Of a stretch of 64,000 nucleotides of DNA, positions 1 to 11,994 are shown one piece after another. A model generated the notes under the pieces. The model did no database searches and was not told where the DNA came from. It worked only from the letters and a program-made list of their open reading frames with translations. The stretch comes from Lingula anatina (Eukaryota; Brachiopoda; Lingulata; Lingulida; Lingulidae): the NCBI RefSeq assembly GCF_001039355.2, contig NW_019775974.1, forward strand, positions 65,443 to 129,442, given 5' to 3'. A program made the position numbers and the translations under genes. Position 1 is the stretch's first letter. The number at the start of each line of letters is the position of its first letter.

Positions 1-412
1 GACAACAGACATAATGTGTTGTAATCAGTTACGAATCACGTAATGCACCTAAAGGACAACAGACATAATGTGTTGTAATCAGTTACGAATCACGTAATGC
101 ACCTGAAGGACAACAGACATGTATTTTAATCAGTTACGAATCACGTAATGCACCTGAAGGACAACAGACATAATGTGTCGTAATCGGTTACGAACCACGT
201 AGTACACCTAAATGACAACAGACATAATGTGTTGTAATCAGTTACGAATCACGTAATGCACCTGAAGGACAACAGACATAATGTGTCGTAATCGGTTACG
301 AACCACGTAGTACACCTAAATGACAACAGACATAATGTGTTGTTATCAGTTACGAATCACGTAGTACACCTAAAGGACAGCAGATATGTGTTGTAATCAG
401 TTACAAACACAG
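1..412. repeat. 54-bp tandem satellite, about 7.5 units, cut by window edge
   Basis: A unit of about 54 bp beginning gacaacagacataatgtgtt repeats head to tail with small differences (taatcagttacgaatcacg versus taatcggttacgaaccacg). One unit has a short internal deletion near 115-125. The array continues to the left of the window. No reading frame or RNA signature was seen. Confidence 0.93.
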
Positions 413-551
413 ACCGATATGTCTGTCTCCATTTAGGGTTGGCGGTTGATCCAAGCATTCATAGAATTATTTAATTATGAATATTATATATTTTTCAACT
501 TTCTTAGCTATTTTGAGACAGACTTGTTATATACTAGTAAAGCCGCTTACT

Positions 552-816
552 TATAGGGACCATTCCCAGACCCTATCGTACTGAGTGGATGGATATATCT
601 CCTATCTATCTCTCTATTGCTAAATTGCAATCAACTTATGCGGCTTAGATGTCTGTCACGCCTACTGAAGCTGGTAGGGGCAATTTTAAAACTATCGTTT
701 AGCAGCTTCAGTAGGCGTGCCAGATATCTAAGCCGCTTAAGCTGAAAGCAATTTAGGGATAATCCCTTGGAGATCGATCCTGTTAGATCGATCTATCTAT
801 GGGAACCCAGTCATAG
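552..816. mobile_element. Fold-back MITE, family A, copy 1
   Basis: Two inverted arms face each other: ctaaattgcaatcaactta with gcggcttagatgtctgtc near 622-655, and their complement gccgcttaagctgaaagc with aatttag near 731-753. The ends carry gggaccattcccagaccc on the left and gggaacccagtc on the right. The same unit recurs at 7808-8046, and a half unit occurs at 35661-35765 and 40857-40965. No open reading frame, so it is non-autonomous. Confidence 0.75.
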
Positions 817-854
817 GTGCTCACAATGTTAGTTTCACGGTTGTAAAACATTAA

Positions 855-1193
855 AGGGATAATCACTATTCGTATGAGATCTATATTTCATAATAAAAAC
901 ATTGTGAATAACTCATAGCAATATAATATATTCTGTTGTACCACAAAAACGGCAGTTATAGCTATTATTCTGATATCTGAGCTTGTTTTTAGACCATGTG
1001 ACCTCCACTGATGGCTATACTCTGTTATAATCTCTTAAGAGATTTTAACAAAAAAACCAAACTTTTTTAGAAAAAAACCAGGGACTAACTTTGAATGTAA
1101 AAATTGATTCATTAACCATTGGTTAGTATGGGAAATTTGTTTTTTACTCCAGGAGAATTCATTTTTTGGCCGAAACGAAGAGTTATTATCCCT
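855..1193. mobile_element. TTAA-target MITE, copy 1
   Basis: A 339-bp element bounded by terminal inverted repeats AGGGATAATCACTATTCG (left) and GAAGAGTTATTATCCCT (right). It is flanked on both sides by TTAA (851-854 and 1194-1197). A second copy at 29765-30111 has the same ends and the same TTAA flanks, plus a matching site without the element. The TTAA target duplication is the signature of piggyBac-type transposases. No transposase gene is present. Confidence 0.9.
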
Positions 1194-3765
1194 TTAAGTG
1201 ACGAGCAGGAAACAGTTGACTATGAAGACAAGAGGTATCTTTGCAATTTGTAACCGGAACTTAAATTAGTTATTTTTACCACGTACCGTATCTTAGCCGT
1301 CAAGATATGCTTACAGTTGCTCATTCAACTGGTATTTGAATGAGATTAAGTCTACGATAAGAGAAGAAATTAAAAGAGAAACAAACGATGTTAAATGGGG
1401 AGTGACACGTGACTGGAATGAAATCTCCATTAAGTCGTGTCGTTATGCAGGGGAGCGGGGTTCACCACGGTGTGTGAGCCAGGTCTTTCAAAAATAAATA
1501 AATAAATAGAAAGAAACAAAAATGAGTTCTTATTTATTTATTTTTTTATTCATTTATTTATTTATTTATTTGTTTATTTATCCAGTTCCACGTTATCTTA
1601 TTCCGGTTCACCGTTTTTCATTCTTATTTCTATTGATTTTTTTTTATATTCTTTTTTTTTTTATCAGCCTTGCAGAAGTAAAGACTCGAACCAAGATAGT
1701 CTGGTGCTTATCATACCTTGCTAGGGGACAAGTTTGACAAGGAGGCATTAAAGATAATTAGTTCTATTGGTTCTGTGTACATTATCAGCACCTTGTCGTG
1801 TGTAAATTATCAGCAGCTCCTCATGGACCAGAGCAGGAAGGCGTTCCCTGGTGGAGGAGGTGTGTACACAGCGTTCTAGATAGGGTTGGTATTCAGTGTG
1901 GACTCAGATAATGCTAAGACTAACGCCCACATTAAGTGGATCGCCAACAACGAAAATACTCAAGAGATGAACGCACTGATGGGCTAATTATAACATTTCA
2001 CGTTCATTTACAGGTACATGGTGAAGTAATAAATGATGCTCCTGATTGGATGGACAATGACGAATAAATTAGATGAATTTCGCGATTTTAAATATTTTCC
2101 CGCCATTGTAAATCAACAATCTGGAATTGTAGTAATAAATGAACAAATCTTAAAGCAACTGTGCATGGGGGTCGATCCTGTGTGTAAGGTATCATATATT
2201 AAGCCAGTCTTTAATGTAGTCTTATGGCAAGTTGTGTCAGGTTATTAGTAATAAAATTGCTAACCCTGCTTAAAAATGCCATTTTCATGCGGAGCGAAAA
2301 CAAACAGAGCATGCCAGCGCTTACAAGGCCACAAAACCAGTGAAGGCAAATATCATCTAGAAACTCGCCATCTCTCAGGTACATCTGAGCTGAGAAACTC
2401 GTTATAGAGACCCTTAGCAAGATCTTGGAACTTGTCTCAAACCCTGGAATGTCGCCAAAGTCCCACACATACCACGACAATGAACTACAACTACAGGTGA
2501 CTGGTGTGATAAAGATATCTCTGCTGCAAAACCGCACAAAAGTGACGTTTATGAGTCACCTGTAAGTTTGTCTTGCAGCCGTGCCTTAGCACTGGATTTT
2601 AATTATTATTTTTTTAACTGGCAAATCCACATACTAATACTATTTACCAGAAAACATTTAGTGTAATAGTTTTAATACACCAAACGTCCAATTTATCACG
2701 AAATTAAAAAAGAAAATATCATATAAACGACACGAATGTCTCTTGGGTGAACTTTGAGCGCTTAAAAGAGAAACAAAACAGCTTCTCATGTCCCACGCCA
2801 TTAATACTCTAAATATTGAATGATCACGCAGTTTTCATTAAGATCGTTTATCAAGTGCCGCACAAACAACAAGTTTAACATGAACGAATCTCTCTCTAGA
2901 GGCAGAACTCTTACTCACCATTTTGGAAAGTTGGAAGTCTCTCCGGCACGGCTTAACCAGTCACTGGTAGTTCCCGGGTAAAATGTGACCGCCCACCTCG
3001 CTACAGACCTAATATATAACTTCTCTAGTTGACACAGTCACTGTCACATGATCTACAGGCTCGTGAGGTCAAGGTCGTCCTGATTAGCAACTCCATGTCA
3101 TTTGCAGTGACAAGGGAAATGTCTAGCAGTTATCTGAGCCTGTCACGCTCACGGACGTTATTTGATTTTTTTTCAGGAAGGAATATTTTCATAAAACAAT
3201 ATACGCGTAGGAGATGATCATACATGTAGGCATGAAATGTGTCGTTTGCGAGGAGACTTATTAAGTATAGGTAGACACAACAATGACAAAGTTCCCCCTT
3301 GTTAATGCCTTGAATTCATCAGCGGAACATTTTTTCCAAATCATTTTTCATCTTTTTGTTTTCCTATTTTTCATACTGATATTTGAAAATAAGGGTCAAA
3401 ATCGTGTTATATAAACTTTAAATAATGTCTTTGATGTCACAATAACATCAGTTCGTGACTTCCCGATTGCAGGAACTCCTGACTGTCCGTTACCATGTTT
3501 TTTTTTTTTTTTCAGTCGCGCACGCCAACGACACCGCTGTGCCTGACCCACCCGCCCACTGAATATACGTTTTACTTCTTATAGTAATAAAATGCAATTT
3601 TCAAATTTCATATCTACCAAAAAAACTGCGTTATTTAAACACTCTAGCATTCGAACCCGAGTACAAGGGTATAGCTGCGTTTGAGACCGCGGAAGTACCA
3701 CGGAGCCGCAGAAGTTCGTTGGTAGGTCTTAGATCAAATGGAAACTTTCTACCTTGTCACGCAGA

Positions 3766-3900
3766 GGGCCAGTTTGGTTGTACATGTTTACGCTTGCAGT
3801 ACAGTCGATAACCCGAGTGCCGTACAGATGTATTTTATCAAGCGCAAAGCCAGTCCCCAAACATGGTCTTATCATCATCGTTGAAGTTCACGATGTACAC
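3766..3900. repeat. Dispersed repeat, related to 13617-13760
   Basis: The stretch starting cagtttggttgtacatgt, followed by cgataacccg and then cgccagtcc-like sequence and a tcatcatcg tail, is recognisable again at 13617-13760 with moderate divergence. Both lie a few hundred bases from a copy of the ggggcccgctgaaaggcccc repeat, so the two may form one larger composite unit. Confidence 0.55.
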
Positions 3901-4249
3901 GAGGCCTTGCTTGAGAAACCGACACGGAACGTTTTTAGATGATTTTTTTCCCTGTGACTTCGTTTTTGTGCTGAGGTTTAGTTTGGGTTCACCTATGGCG
4001 TTAAAGAGCACAATGGGATCAAAGGCAGCCCCCACACCGGAACGGTTAGGTCTTGGACCTATTTAGGTCCAAGGTTAGGTTTAAGCAAGCCCTTATAATA
4101 AGAAGGAACTTTCAAATGTGTAAAACATGGACAAAATTAAAGTGTAAAAGCAATTGCAACGATACGAATTTTGAGAAAAACCTATTTGGCTGCTGAACGG
4201 GATGTACAGTTGGTAAGACAGGAGAAGAGAGGGGCAGAGCCAGGATTTG

Positions 4250-4535
4250 AAGAGAGGGTCAGTGTATTTTATGAATAACAGGCCTCGGATTCGAAGCCGA
4301 ACCTAGGCCCCTTGTGGTGGGGTTTGGGGCCCGCTGAAAGGCCCCATTATATTTTGGTGTTTTGAAGGTCAAACGGTGCCATCTGGAACGGTTAAGAACT
4401 ACAAATCAGCTAGTTAAAACTTTAATTTCAAGAGGGGAATATTAGTGTGATTCACTGATTTTTTTTTCGGAAACCAAAGGGGAGGGGGGGGTCAGGAGCC
4501 CCCTGAACCCCCTCTAAATCCGCCACTGTACTGAA
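4250..4535. repeat. Dispersed repeat family B, copy 1
   Basis: Contains gggcccgctgaaaggcccc, then tttcaagaggggaatattag, then a G-rich run and cctctaaatccgccactg. The same order of blocks is found near 5340-5512, 13180-13400 and, inverted, 33236-33600. No coding potential; class undetermined. Confidence 0.7.
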
Positions 4536-5339
4536 CGTGGTTGATTGTAGCTGCTTTGTTGTACATGTGCTGGTTAAATAGTGCCTTCCAGGGGGATGAT
4601 GAAAACGCCATTAAAATATTCAAGGAGTTGAGGTTTATTAAATCAATCAATTTATTTATTAATTAATTTATTTATGTGATAATATAACATATTGCCATCT
4701 CTCGTATAACACTCTTCTCGCTTTATGTGCTCCGCAAGCACAATCCAGCAGTGATTGCTCATCACGTCACAGCACTTGTCTCACCTAACGCAATGGCACA
4801 AGTGTCTGTCTGCGGCGAGTTTGTCTTATAGTTGTGTGATGCTTCTGCATTAGATTCCATCAGGGTCAGGAAAGTCTCACATTATGTACCGGTATCAACT
4901 TCACATGACTGTTTACACTAGTCCATACCGGTGCCTTTTCTGGGTTAGGTTTTTTTTTTTTTTAATTTCATTTTTATAACTGTAAAGCAGATTAAATGTT
5001 TGATAGAGAAATAAAATCACCTGTTTGAAGTCTTGCTTTTATGAATAAAATTGGTCTGATGCTGGAGTGTTTTCATTAAGTTTAAATCCAACTTTAATTC
5101 ATAACAAGAATAAGTCAAAAACTTTTTTCTTTAAAAAGTTTAAAATATAATTCATTTATTCCGTGGTATACAGATAAATATGCCATTCTTGAATCATAAT
5201 GTCAGATAGGCCTTATATGATTTTAATCAGAAATGGAAATATGTGGCAAGCACTAACCCTCCACAAAGCTTACAGAGAGACTTTTTACATTAGGTTTTCA
5301 CAGATTTTCTATGGCTATTTCTTTGCCATTTTCTCTCCT

Positions 5340-5512
5340 TTCTTTCCCCCAGCTAGAGAGACCCACTGACCCCCCCTCTCAATCCGCTGTACGGTAAGGT
5401 TTAAAACTATGATTCAGCTAGTCGAAATTATAATTTCAAGAGGAGACCAGAAATGGAAGGGGGGGGGTCAGGTCCCCCCTGACTTCCCCTCTAAATCCGC
5501 CACTGAATGTGG
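5340..5512. repeat. Dispersed repeat family B, copy 2 (partial)
   Basis: Carries the 3' half of family B: aactatgattcagctagtc, taatttcaagagg, a G run, then cctctaaatccgccactg. It ends about 60 bases from the stop codon of the copper transporter and so probably lies in that gene's 3' UTR or just beyond it. Confidence 0.65.
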
Positions 5513-5573
5513 CCCCCTGTGTAGTTCATTACAGTATTTTAGTGGGGGTTTGATATCAGAGGGCGGCGTATGG

Positions 5574-8290
5574 TTAGTTACAGTGTTCATTCTCGTCGTT
5601 GACAACGCTCCGCCTCCAGCCAAACAACAGGTAGCCGACACCCGCCCCCACACACACCGCCACACACAGCCACACGTTGAGCAGCATGAAGACCATCATA
5701 AGAACGTAACTGACGAAGACTTGGAGGATGTGGAGGAACGCCTGGAGGTAGTGAACGCAGCGACACATGTGGGCTCCACACCTGAAAGTAACAGTGAGGG
5801 TCATGATGCTGTTACACTGGTCCCTAGTCGGCTTAATGACGTGTTTGTCTTCAAGCCTCTCTTCCCCTCTCCATGGCAGTACCTGTGATACCTGCCACCC
5901 CCCCCAACCCCCGCCCCTGCCAAGGTGTGAGGCCTCTCCTGGCTTAAAGAAAAGCAATAGTTCTCGATCTCGGCAGTATTTCCATGCTCTCGAAATTAGC
6001 GGCGGCTCCGGATTATTCTACACACACTGGACAATAGAAGCGTCACCCCCGCCTGTATCAAAGTTATAATGCCTGGTCTACTTATAATGTGACTAATGAG
6101 TATAAAACCGCTGTACCATGGAATTGTATTATTGGTCATTTTGTGAAATTTGATGTTAATAAAATGATACCAGGAGCATATCATTACACAGTCATTTATC
6201 TCCCCCAAAGTATTGGTTCAGTAGGATTGACACTTCTATTGTCCAGTGTGTGTAAACTACACTACACTGCACTAAACACTCTAAATGATCCCTAAAATAT
6301 ATATTCTCGTCGTTGACAACGCTCCGCCTCCAGCCAAACAACAGGTAGCCGACATCTCTTCCTTCTTTTCTTTTTTTTTGGAATTTTTTCAAAGGGTTTT
6401 TATCAATACTCGGACCTCAATTTCTGCCCTGGAGGCGAGCTGATATACACCGTAGATTTACATTAGAACGGTGCTGGCACGGGATATCCCCAGCTATGAT
6501 CTCTCCTTACACTAACCTCATTAATACTTGATGTTTATGGGCTCATTTCCAATGCCACTTTCGGTCTACGTAGTGCGATCCATCTCTGAGCAGACTCTCG
6601 CTGAATGCAATCAGGCCTCCGGGCGTAGAGTAGAATACAGAAAAGCTGGCGATTGTACTAGTAGGTTGGAAACAAGATGAGGCGTGTTAATCTGTTAAAC
6701 CAATTACATGCAGTGAGAGTTCTCGCGGTATGGATCGGGCTTATTAGACCGACAATTTCACTGGGAATGAGCCCTAATGTACTGAATGTTTTTCAACTCG
6801 TCGTCTGTTGTCTTAGGGGCCAATCAGAATGAGAAGAGCCGTGTGCTAGCTGGTCCACGGCCTAAATATGGCGGACCTATATGAATGGAAGACTGCTTAA
6901 TCCTGTAATGGTGTCTCCGCCTCTCAAACTACTCCCCACGCGTCGTCCCTCGACCGGTCGAATTGAGACGAGATTTCATTACTGTGCCCCTGCAGGGACG
7001 ACGTGCGGGGAGGCGTGAAAGAGGCGGAGAGACCATTACAGGATTAAGCGGCCTTCCTTTCATGTAGGTCCGCCATATTAAGGTCGTGGACCAGCTAGCA
7101 CTCGGCTCTCCTCATTCTGAATGGCCCCTTACGTCCTACCTAGTAAAGAAATGAAAAAGTGACGTGACCGGAGTACTAATCTTCAAATAAACACATTAAT
7201 GGCATGCCCCTATGCTCAGGTTAAGTTATAAACGTGGTTAGCTTTCCAATAGATGCACATGATTTCCATTTACTTACAGCTTTTTATCTAAAAGAAGTAA
7301 TACATTGGTAAAGAAAATCGCGGCGTCGGTTCTGAATGTAAATCTTTATCTGCAGTAGAGAACAGTTAATTCGGGACAAGTGACGGGACGAGGTAGTAGC
7401 AGACGCTGACTTCTTCACAGAATGTCATGACATACCTGAACATTTCTGGCTTATATGTGACAGTGTCAGGTGAGAGGTCACAGGTGTGATTACTTTACCT
7501 GTATTACCTGTCATACAAAGTCAGCACGAACGCCTATTCTATTACCATTTTTTCTATTACTTTTATCCTCAATGAATATACCCATTTTATCATTTGAGTG
7601 GGTTTTAGATCAAAATACCATGCTAACTAAAAACTTCATCAGCAGCGTTAAACACTCAGATACTATGATGGCGTCTTCAATCAACCTTGGGCGCTATTTT
7701 CTGAAGAATGCGGCAGGACATACATCGACACATTGGGCAAAAATCATTTTGATTTTAGTTGTACAATAAAACCATCACAGTAACAAAAAAAATGTTGTCA
7801 TGCGATCTTAGGGACCATTCCCAGACCCTATTGTACTAACTATGGATCGATCTATCTCCAACTGGATTCTAGCTAAATTGCAATCAACTTAAACGGCTTA
7901 AATGTCTGTCACACCTACTGAAGCTACAAGGGGACAATCAATTATCGTGAAGCAGCTTTAGACATCTAAGCCGCTTAAGCTGAAAGCAATTTAGCGAGAG
8001 ACATTTTGGAGATGGATCGATCCTGTAGGTATGGGAGCCCAGTCTTACCCTCCTTTTGGCTTCTTGATGTTTGTGTCATACCCGCCGCCGCCATTTTGAC
8101 AGGTGTACTTCTCCCCCACACTGCCGGCATACCGGTGGTTAAGGTATTCTCTAAAAGATTTCAGGCCTTCGTATAGAACAGACAAGATGAAGAAAAAGAT
8201 GCACGTGAGCGCAAAATCTGGAATAAACGAAAAGATAAATGGATAATGGAGGAAGTTTTGATGAGGCAAGAAAGGATGGAGAAATGAACG

Positions 8291-8357
<67 letters not shown>

Positions 8358-8602
8358 CGTTATTAAAGGACTTTTTTCTAGAATGAATTTAATTGTAAAA
8401 TAAGTTCTCATGCTTATAAATATTTATATCGACTAAGATTGACGTGTGCTTTGACTCAAGGCATTGTTAGGAAAACTGTCCAAAACCTGAAAAGGAAAAA
8501 GGTCTGTCTCAAATACAGTCTTGACTAAAATTTGATCATATTTATTTATCGGAGGAGCATTGCCAAACAGAGTTCATTGTATAAACTGAATATGTACATG
8601 TA

Positions 8603-8674
<72 letters not shown>

Positions 8675-9056
8675 CTGACTTACTCCATTCGTTTGAAGTC
8701 ACCCATTCTCGGAAAAGAATTATTTCTTCAAAACCAACATGGAATGAAGTCTAAAAATACAGAAATTAACAAATTAAAATAAGTAAATGACAACAATTTC
8801 GGAGAAATCTATCAGTTAACTTAACAATGAGTGTTTCTCCTTTTTCAAAAAGGAAAACATAAGGTGAGAAAAATAAGAATAATCTAGATACCAAACAGTA
8901 ACCATCGGAAATATTCGACCGTTTTGGTCAAAGAACTTCTCATTATTTGATGATATCGTGATCGGTAACGGTTTCTGCGTACGAAGAAAGATAAAATCTG
9001 CCATTAACTAGTTTGGACACATCTACTCATACAAACCCACTCTCTTCTCTTCTCCC

Positions 9057-9100
<44 letters not shown>

Positions 9101-9570
9101 CTCTTCCTCTCTCTTTCTCTCTTCCTCTCTCTTTCTCCCCCGTCCTCTCTCTCTCTCCTCTCTCTGTCTCTTACCCCCTTTCTACTTACCGCATGACCAC
9201 CCGTCATGTCATGTCCGCTCATGTCATGATTTGTCATGTCATGTCCACTCATATTGTGACCAGTCATGTTATGTCCACTCATATTGTGACCAGTCATATT
9301 ATGTCCACTCATATTGTGACCAGTCATGTTATGTCCACTCATATAGTGACCAGTCATGTTATGGCCACTCATATTGTGACCAGTCATATTCATGCTACTG
9401 TTCATGTTGTGGTTCGTCATGTTCATATTCATGCTACTGTTCATGTTGTGGTTCGCCATGTTCATATTCATGCTTCCTGTCATATTCATGGCGTACGACA
9501 GTGTTACTATTCCAAGGACAATAAAAGTCATCGATGTCCCCCTTGGCAGCGTCATGGTGATGGCTGCCAT
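5574..9570 (-). CDS. SLC31A1-like: High-affinity copper transporter, CTR1 type (SLC31A)
   Basis: Four exons on the reverse strand join in frame: 9570-9190, 8750-8684, 8217-8049 and 5781-5574, giving 825 nt and 274 residues. All junctions are GT-AG and phases match (0, 1, 2). The start is fixed by an in-frame TAA six bases upstream. Exon 1 encodes a hydrophobic leader (about residues 14-26) and a Met/His-rich ectodomain of NMTGHNMSGH-type repeats. Exon 2 encodes FHVGFEEIILFREW, the conserved segment before TM1. Exon 3 encodes TM1 followed by LYEGLKSFREYL. Exon 4 encodes TM2 with the MxxxM copper motif (LMMVFM) and TM3 with GAGVG, ending in EHCN where family members end in HCH-like residues. 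CTR1 proteins form trimers that import Cu(I) across the plasma membrane. That function is inferred from family membership; the motifs are seen directly. The antisense open frame over exon 1 is a repeat artefact. Confidence 0.95.
6021..6252. mobile_element. mariner-like MITE with TA target site
   Basis: The termini are perfect inverted repeats over 20 bases (CACACACTGGACAATAGAAG and its complement), each flanked by TA. Length is 232 bp with no transposase. It lies in intron 3 of the copper transporter, just upstream of the last exon. TA duplication with short inverted ends fits Tc1/mariner. Confidence 0.82.
6301..6353 (-). pseudogene. Partial duplicate of copper transporter exon 4
   Basis: Fifty-odd bases match 5589-5641 in the same orientation and encode the same GYLLFGWRRSVVNDEN segment. 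After that the frame continues into unrelated sequence. It sits in intron 3, between exon 3 and the real exon 4. It has no good acceptor next to it, so it is probably a fragment; an alternative terminal exon cannot be excluded. Confidence 0.75.
6816..7128. mobile_element. Harbinger-like fold-back MITE with TTA target site
   Basis: Two arms of roughly 140 bases are inverted copies: left GGGGCCAATCAGAATGAG through ccacgcgtcgtccc, right gggacgacgtgcgggg through CTCATTCTGAATGGCCCC. TTA flanks both ends (6813-6815, 7129-7131). A 3-bp TTA duplication fits PIF/Harbinger. It lies within intron 3 of the copper transporter. Confidence 0.88.
7808..8046. mobile_element. Fold-back MITE, family A, copy 2
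   Basis: Same architecture as 552-816: gggaccattcccagaccc, ctaaattgcaatcaactta, inverted partner ccgcttaagctgaaagc, then gggagcccagtc. Its right edge runs directly into the splice donor of copper transporter exon 3. Confidence 0.8.
8293..8354. repeat. (TA)n microsatellite
   Basis: About 30 uninterrupted TA dinucleotides in intron 2 of the copper transporter, about 75 bases on the upstream side of exon 3. Confidence 0.98.
8606..8674. repeat. (GA)n microsatellite next to exon 2 donor
   Basis: A GA run of about 68 bases with one AA interruption. It ends about nine bases from the splice donor of copper transporter exon 2, so on the coding strand the intron opens with a long CT tract. Confidence 0.97.
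9061..9165. repeat. (CT)n-rich microsatellite
   Basis: CT dinucleotides, then CTCTTTCT and CTTCCTCT variants, just inside intron 1 of the copper transporter. Confidence 0.95.
9225..9400. repeat. Coding minisatellite, 30-bp unit, in copper transporter exon 1
   Basis: A 30-base unit (forward strand begins catattgtgaccagtcatg) repeats about six times. On the reverse strand it encodes the ten-residue HNMTGHNMSG unit of the ectodomain. Shorter NMNSSMNMNM blocks follow at 9390-9475. Confidence 0.92.
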
Positions 9571-9599
9571 GAATTACTCCTGATCTCTCAAGTGTGCCT

Positions 9600-9671
9600 G
9601 AAAATTAATGACGTTAAAGTTTTTTGTTATCCTACATGTCCCGGGAAATCTCCTTGAAAACTCTCTTTCAG

Positions 9672-9705
<34 letters not shown>

Positions 9706-11994
9706 GCACGCACACACACACAAACAAACACAATTTATAAGACAGCTAAAAAAGAAGGCCTACTACTACTTGTCTATTTGGCAACTTTTAGTACAGGTCG
9801 CTAAGTCGCCGACATATTCTGACTACATACTAACTTGACGTAACACCCTATGTAGTTTGACGAGTTCTAGTTTGACATAATTACATTTAATTGCAGGTCA
9901 AAGCGACCCTGTACACCCGTAAGCTTTCCTGTCGGGGAATGGGGCCAGGTGAAAAATGACACTATTGACACGACGACATGAGTCGTGATACTATGACAAT
10001 AAGATCAAACTATAATACTCAGCAACTGGTAAACATCCGCAATGGTGAATGTTTTTAATACTTTTTCTACCAGGGGTGTTATCAATACCATGACCCAAAA
10101 ACTGGTCTTATCCCCCCCCCCCACACACACACACACACACTGCCGTCTCTCTTCCTGTAAGCCTGACTTACCTTGACGTTTAGGGGAAAATACACTAATT
10201 TTAATCCGAAAAACAGTCAAAACAACGCTCAGATACACGTATATTTTCGCCTATTGTGAAACGAGGTTAACACAGCTAATAGAGGCACGGTTTGGACCCC
10301 GTCAGTGAAGTGGCGCGTGTCGCATCCTCTACACTGTGGCCTTTGATTAACGTGGCGTTAACTGCTGGCAGCACGCTATCAGACGCGGTGTAGACCCCAG
10401 TGTCTAGATCTTTGTGAAATAATTGACTTAATCGCTGATGATAGAACAGAGTACTTTACCTTAGCCTTAGTGTCCAGGAGTAGTCTCTACCCTCGCTGTC
10501 CAGGTCTCTGTGACTTAACGCTCACAGGTGTTACAGGTGTTACAACTCTGTGATTAACTGGCGGAAATAGAAGGTGCTCGTAAACTGACTGCCACCCTAC
10601 TGACTTGGGGATTGGGGTAGGGTGGGGGGGGGGGTACATAGAATACTCTGAGGCAGACGCAGTGTGCTGATACAGAACTTTTGTCAACAATACACGGTAT
10701 ATCTGACTGAAAATATCCGTGTGTTTAGTTAATGCCAGTCCCACCTGTGCCAATGACTGAAATGTAAACCACGCGGTGTTTGTGTTCATACAAAGCAGGT
10801 GATATAAGACTTCATGTGGTTTGTCAAGGTACGCCAGGTTTAGGACATCCACACAGTTAATGAGATCACGCACGAAGAAAGAGATCCGCGGCCAGCTGCA
10901 CGGGACTTGGATGGAGGCACCAGTCTTTCAAATAAAAAAAAGGATCGGACGGCATCCAAAGTTTACGTAAAATATATATAGTAATGTTTAAATTTTATTC
11001 TAGTGACGCACATCTAAATTTTCTTCAATATTTAGACGTGCGTCGCTAGAATAAAATCTAAATATTTTGTTGTGCTATTTAAAAATATGGTATCACCCAT
11101 GGGAACGATTAGATCTGATAGGTGTGACGTCATCCTAGGGTTGTAGGGGAGTCAAGAACGGACAAACAACTCTTAATATCCTGGTTGTAAGTTGTTTTGT
11201 GGCCTTTGTTGATTTTTATCATGGCCGCGCGTTGGTGACTATGGACACGACTATGACTACACTGTATATAGAGTACTGGATAGGGAGTCCGGACAGTCAC
11301 TGTAGATCGACTGCTGTAATCCAGATAAAGAGTTTACTTTTTTATCTTTTTTAATTAATAAATTTTTAATTTATGATTAATTTCAGTTGAAAAGCGAAAG
11401 AAGCAAATAAATGCACCTCAAAATATTAATTTACACTGAAGTTTTTTTTGTAATCACGCATATCTTGTAATCTTGGCAGGAACTTGCAACATATCAAATT
11501 CCATGTCATGCACCGTTCCCGACCTGATAAATAAGATCTCAAGATGACTTTAAACACACACATATATCCTGTACGTACAATGTACATGTATCTTTTACCA
11601 TATCACGATTCCATCTAAACCCTGGCCGTCAACGGACAACTGATTTGTGACGGAAAATGTCCCATTTCAGCGTCATCACCAGGACACGAAATGTGCATCT
11701 TTGGTTTTAAGACTTAACGACAGTTGTCTACACTCTATGAATATACACATACCAGGCACCTGCACACTCTGAAATTACACGTCTGTACGAGCAGTAGTTT
11801 TACGTCATCTGTGACGTCCAGCGTTCCTCTCTGTTAACTGGCTCTGATGTCACACATGCTTGGTCCGAGTCAGCACCCTTTAACCCGTGCAGTGACGTAA
11901 TAATACTGGGGGGGGGCTTATTAACACAACGGCCCCAAACTGAAGTTGTTTTCACACTTACTGTGGGTTTACTAGTGAGCATCTGGAAGGGGGT
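9600..11994. other. Gene-poor interval up to the assembly gap
   Basis: Contains a CT/CA microsatellite (9668-9722), a C/CA run near 10110-10141 and a small hairpin repeat (10986-11063). A reverse open frame at 10487-10873 has no recognised motif and was not called. No exon is supported. Confidence 0.45.
10986..11063. repeat. Hairpin repeat, arms about 34 bp
   Basis: An arm reading attttattctagtgacgca through catctaaat is followed after nine bases by its inverted partner atttagacgtgcgtcgctag through aataaaat. One or two mismatches. A small fold-back element or cruciform-forming sequence. Confidence 0.8.

Larger units (their letters stand above)
1198..5573. other. Gene-free stretch with dispersed repeats
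   Basis: No exon could be supported on either strand. The stretch holds AT-rich low-complexity sequence (TTTA runs near 1530-1580, poly-T at 3501-3512) and dispersed repeats listed separately. The open frames present are short and carry no recognisable motif. Confidence 0.5.

Noticed and set aside
1660-1740. tRNA-like box (ggttcgagtc on the reverse strand)
   Set aside because: The T-stem does not pair and no acceptable A box or cloverleaf could be drawn.
5409-6069. + strand open frames over copper transporter exon 4
   Set aside because: The reverse strand encodes TM2 and TM3 with MxxxM and GxxxG; the + frames have no motif.
8151-8411. Reverse frame with long IYIYIY stretch
   Set aside because: Translation of the (TA)n microsatellite.
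9013-9657. Long + strand open frame opposite copper transporter exon 1
   Set aside because: Antisense of a coding minisatellite and a CT microsatellite; the reverse strand has the family motifs and splice signals.
10487-10873. Reverse open frame of 128 codons
   Set aside because: No recognisable domain and no paired splice sites or neighbouring exons; kept as unannotated.
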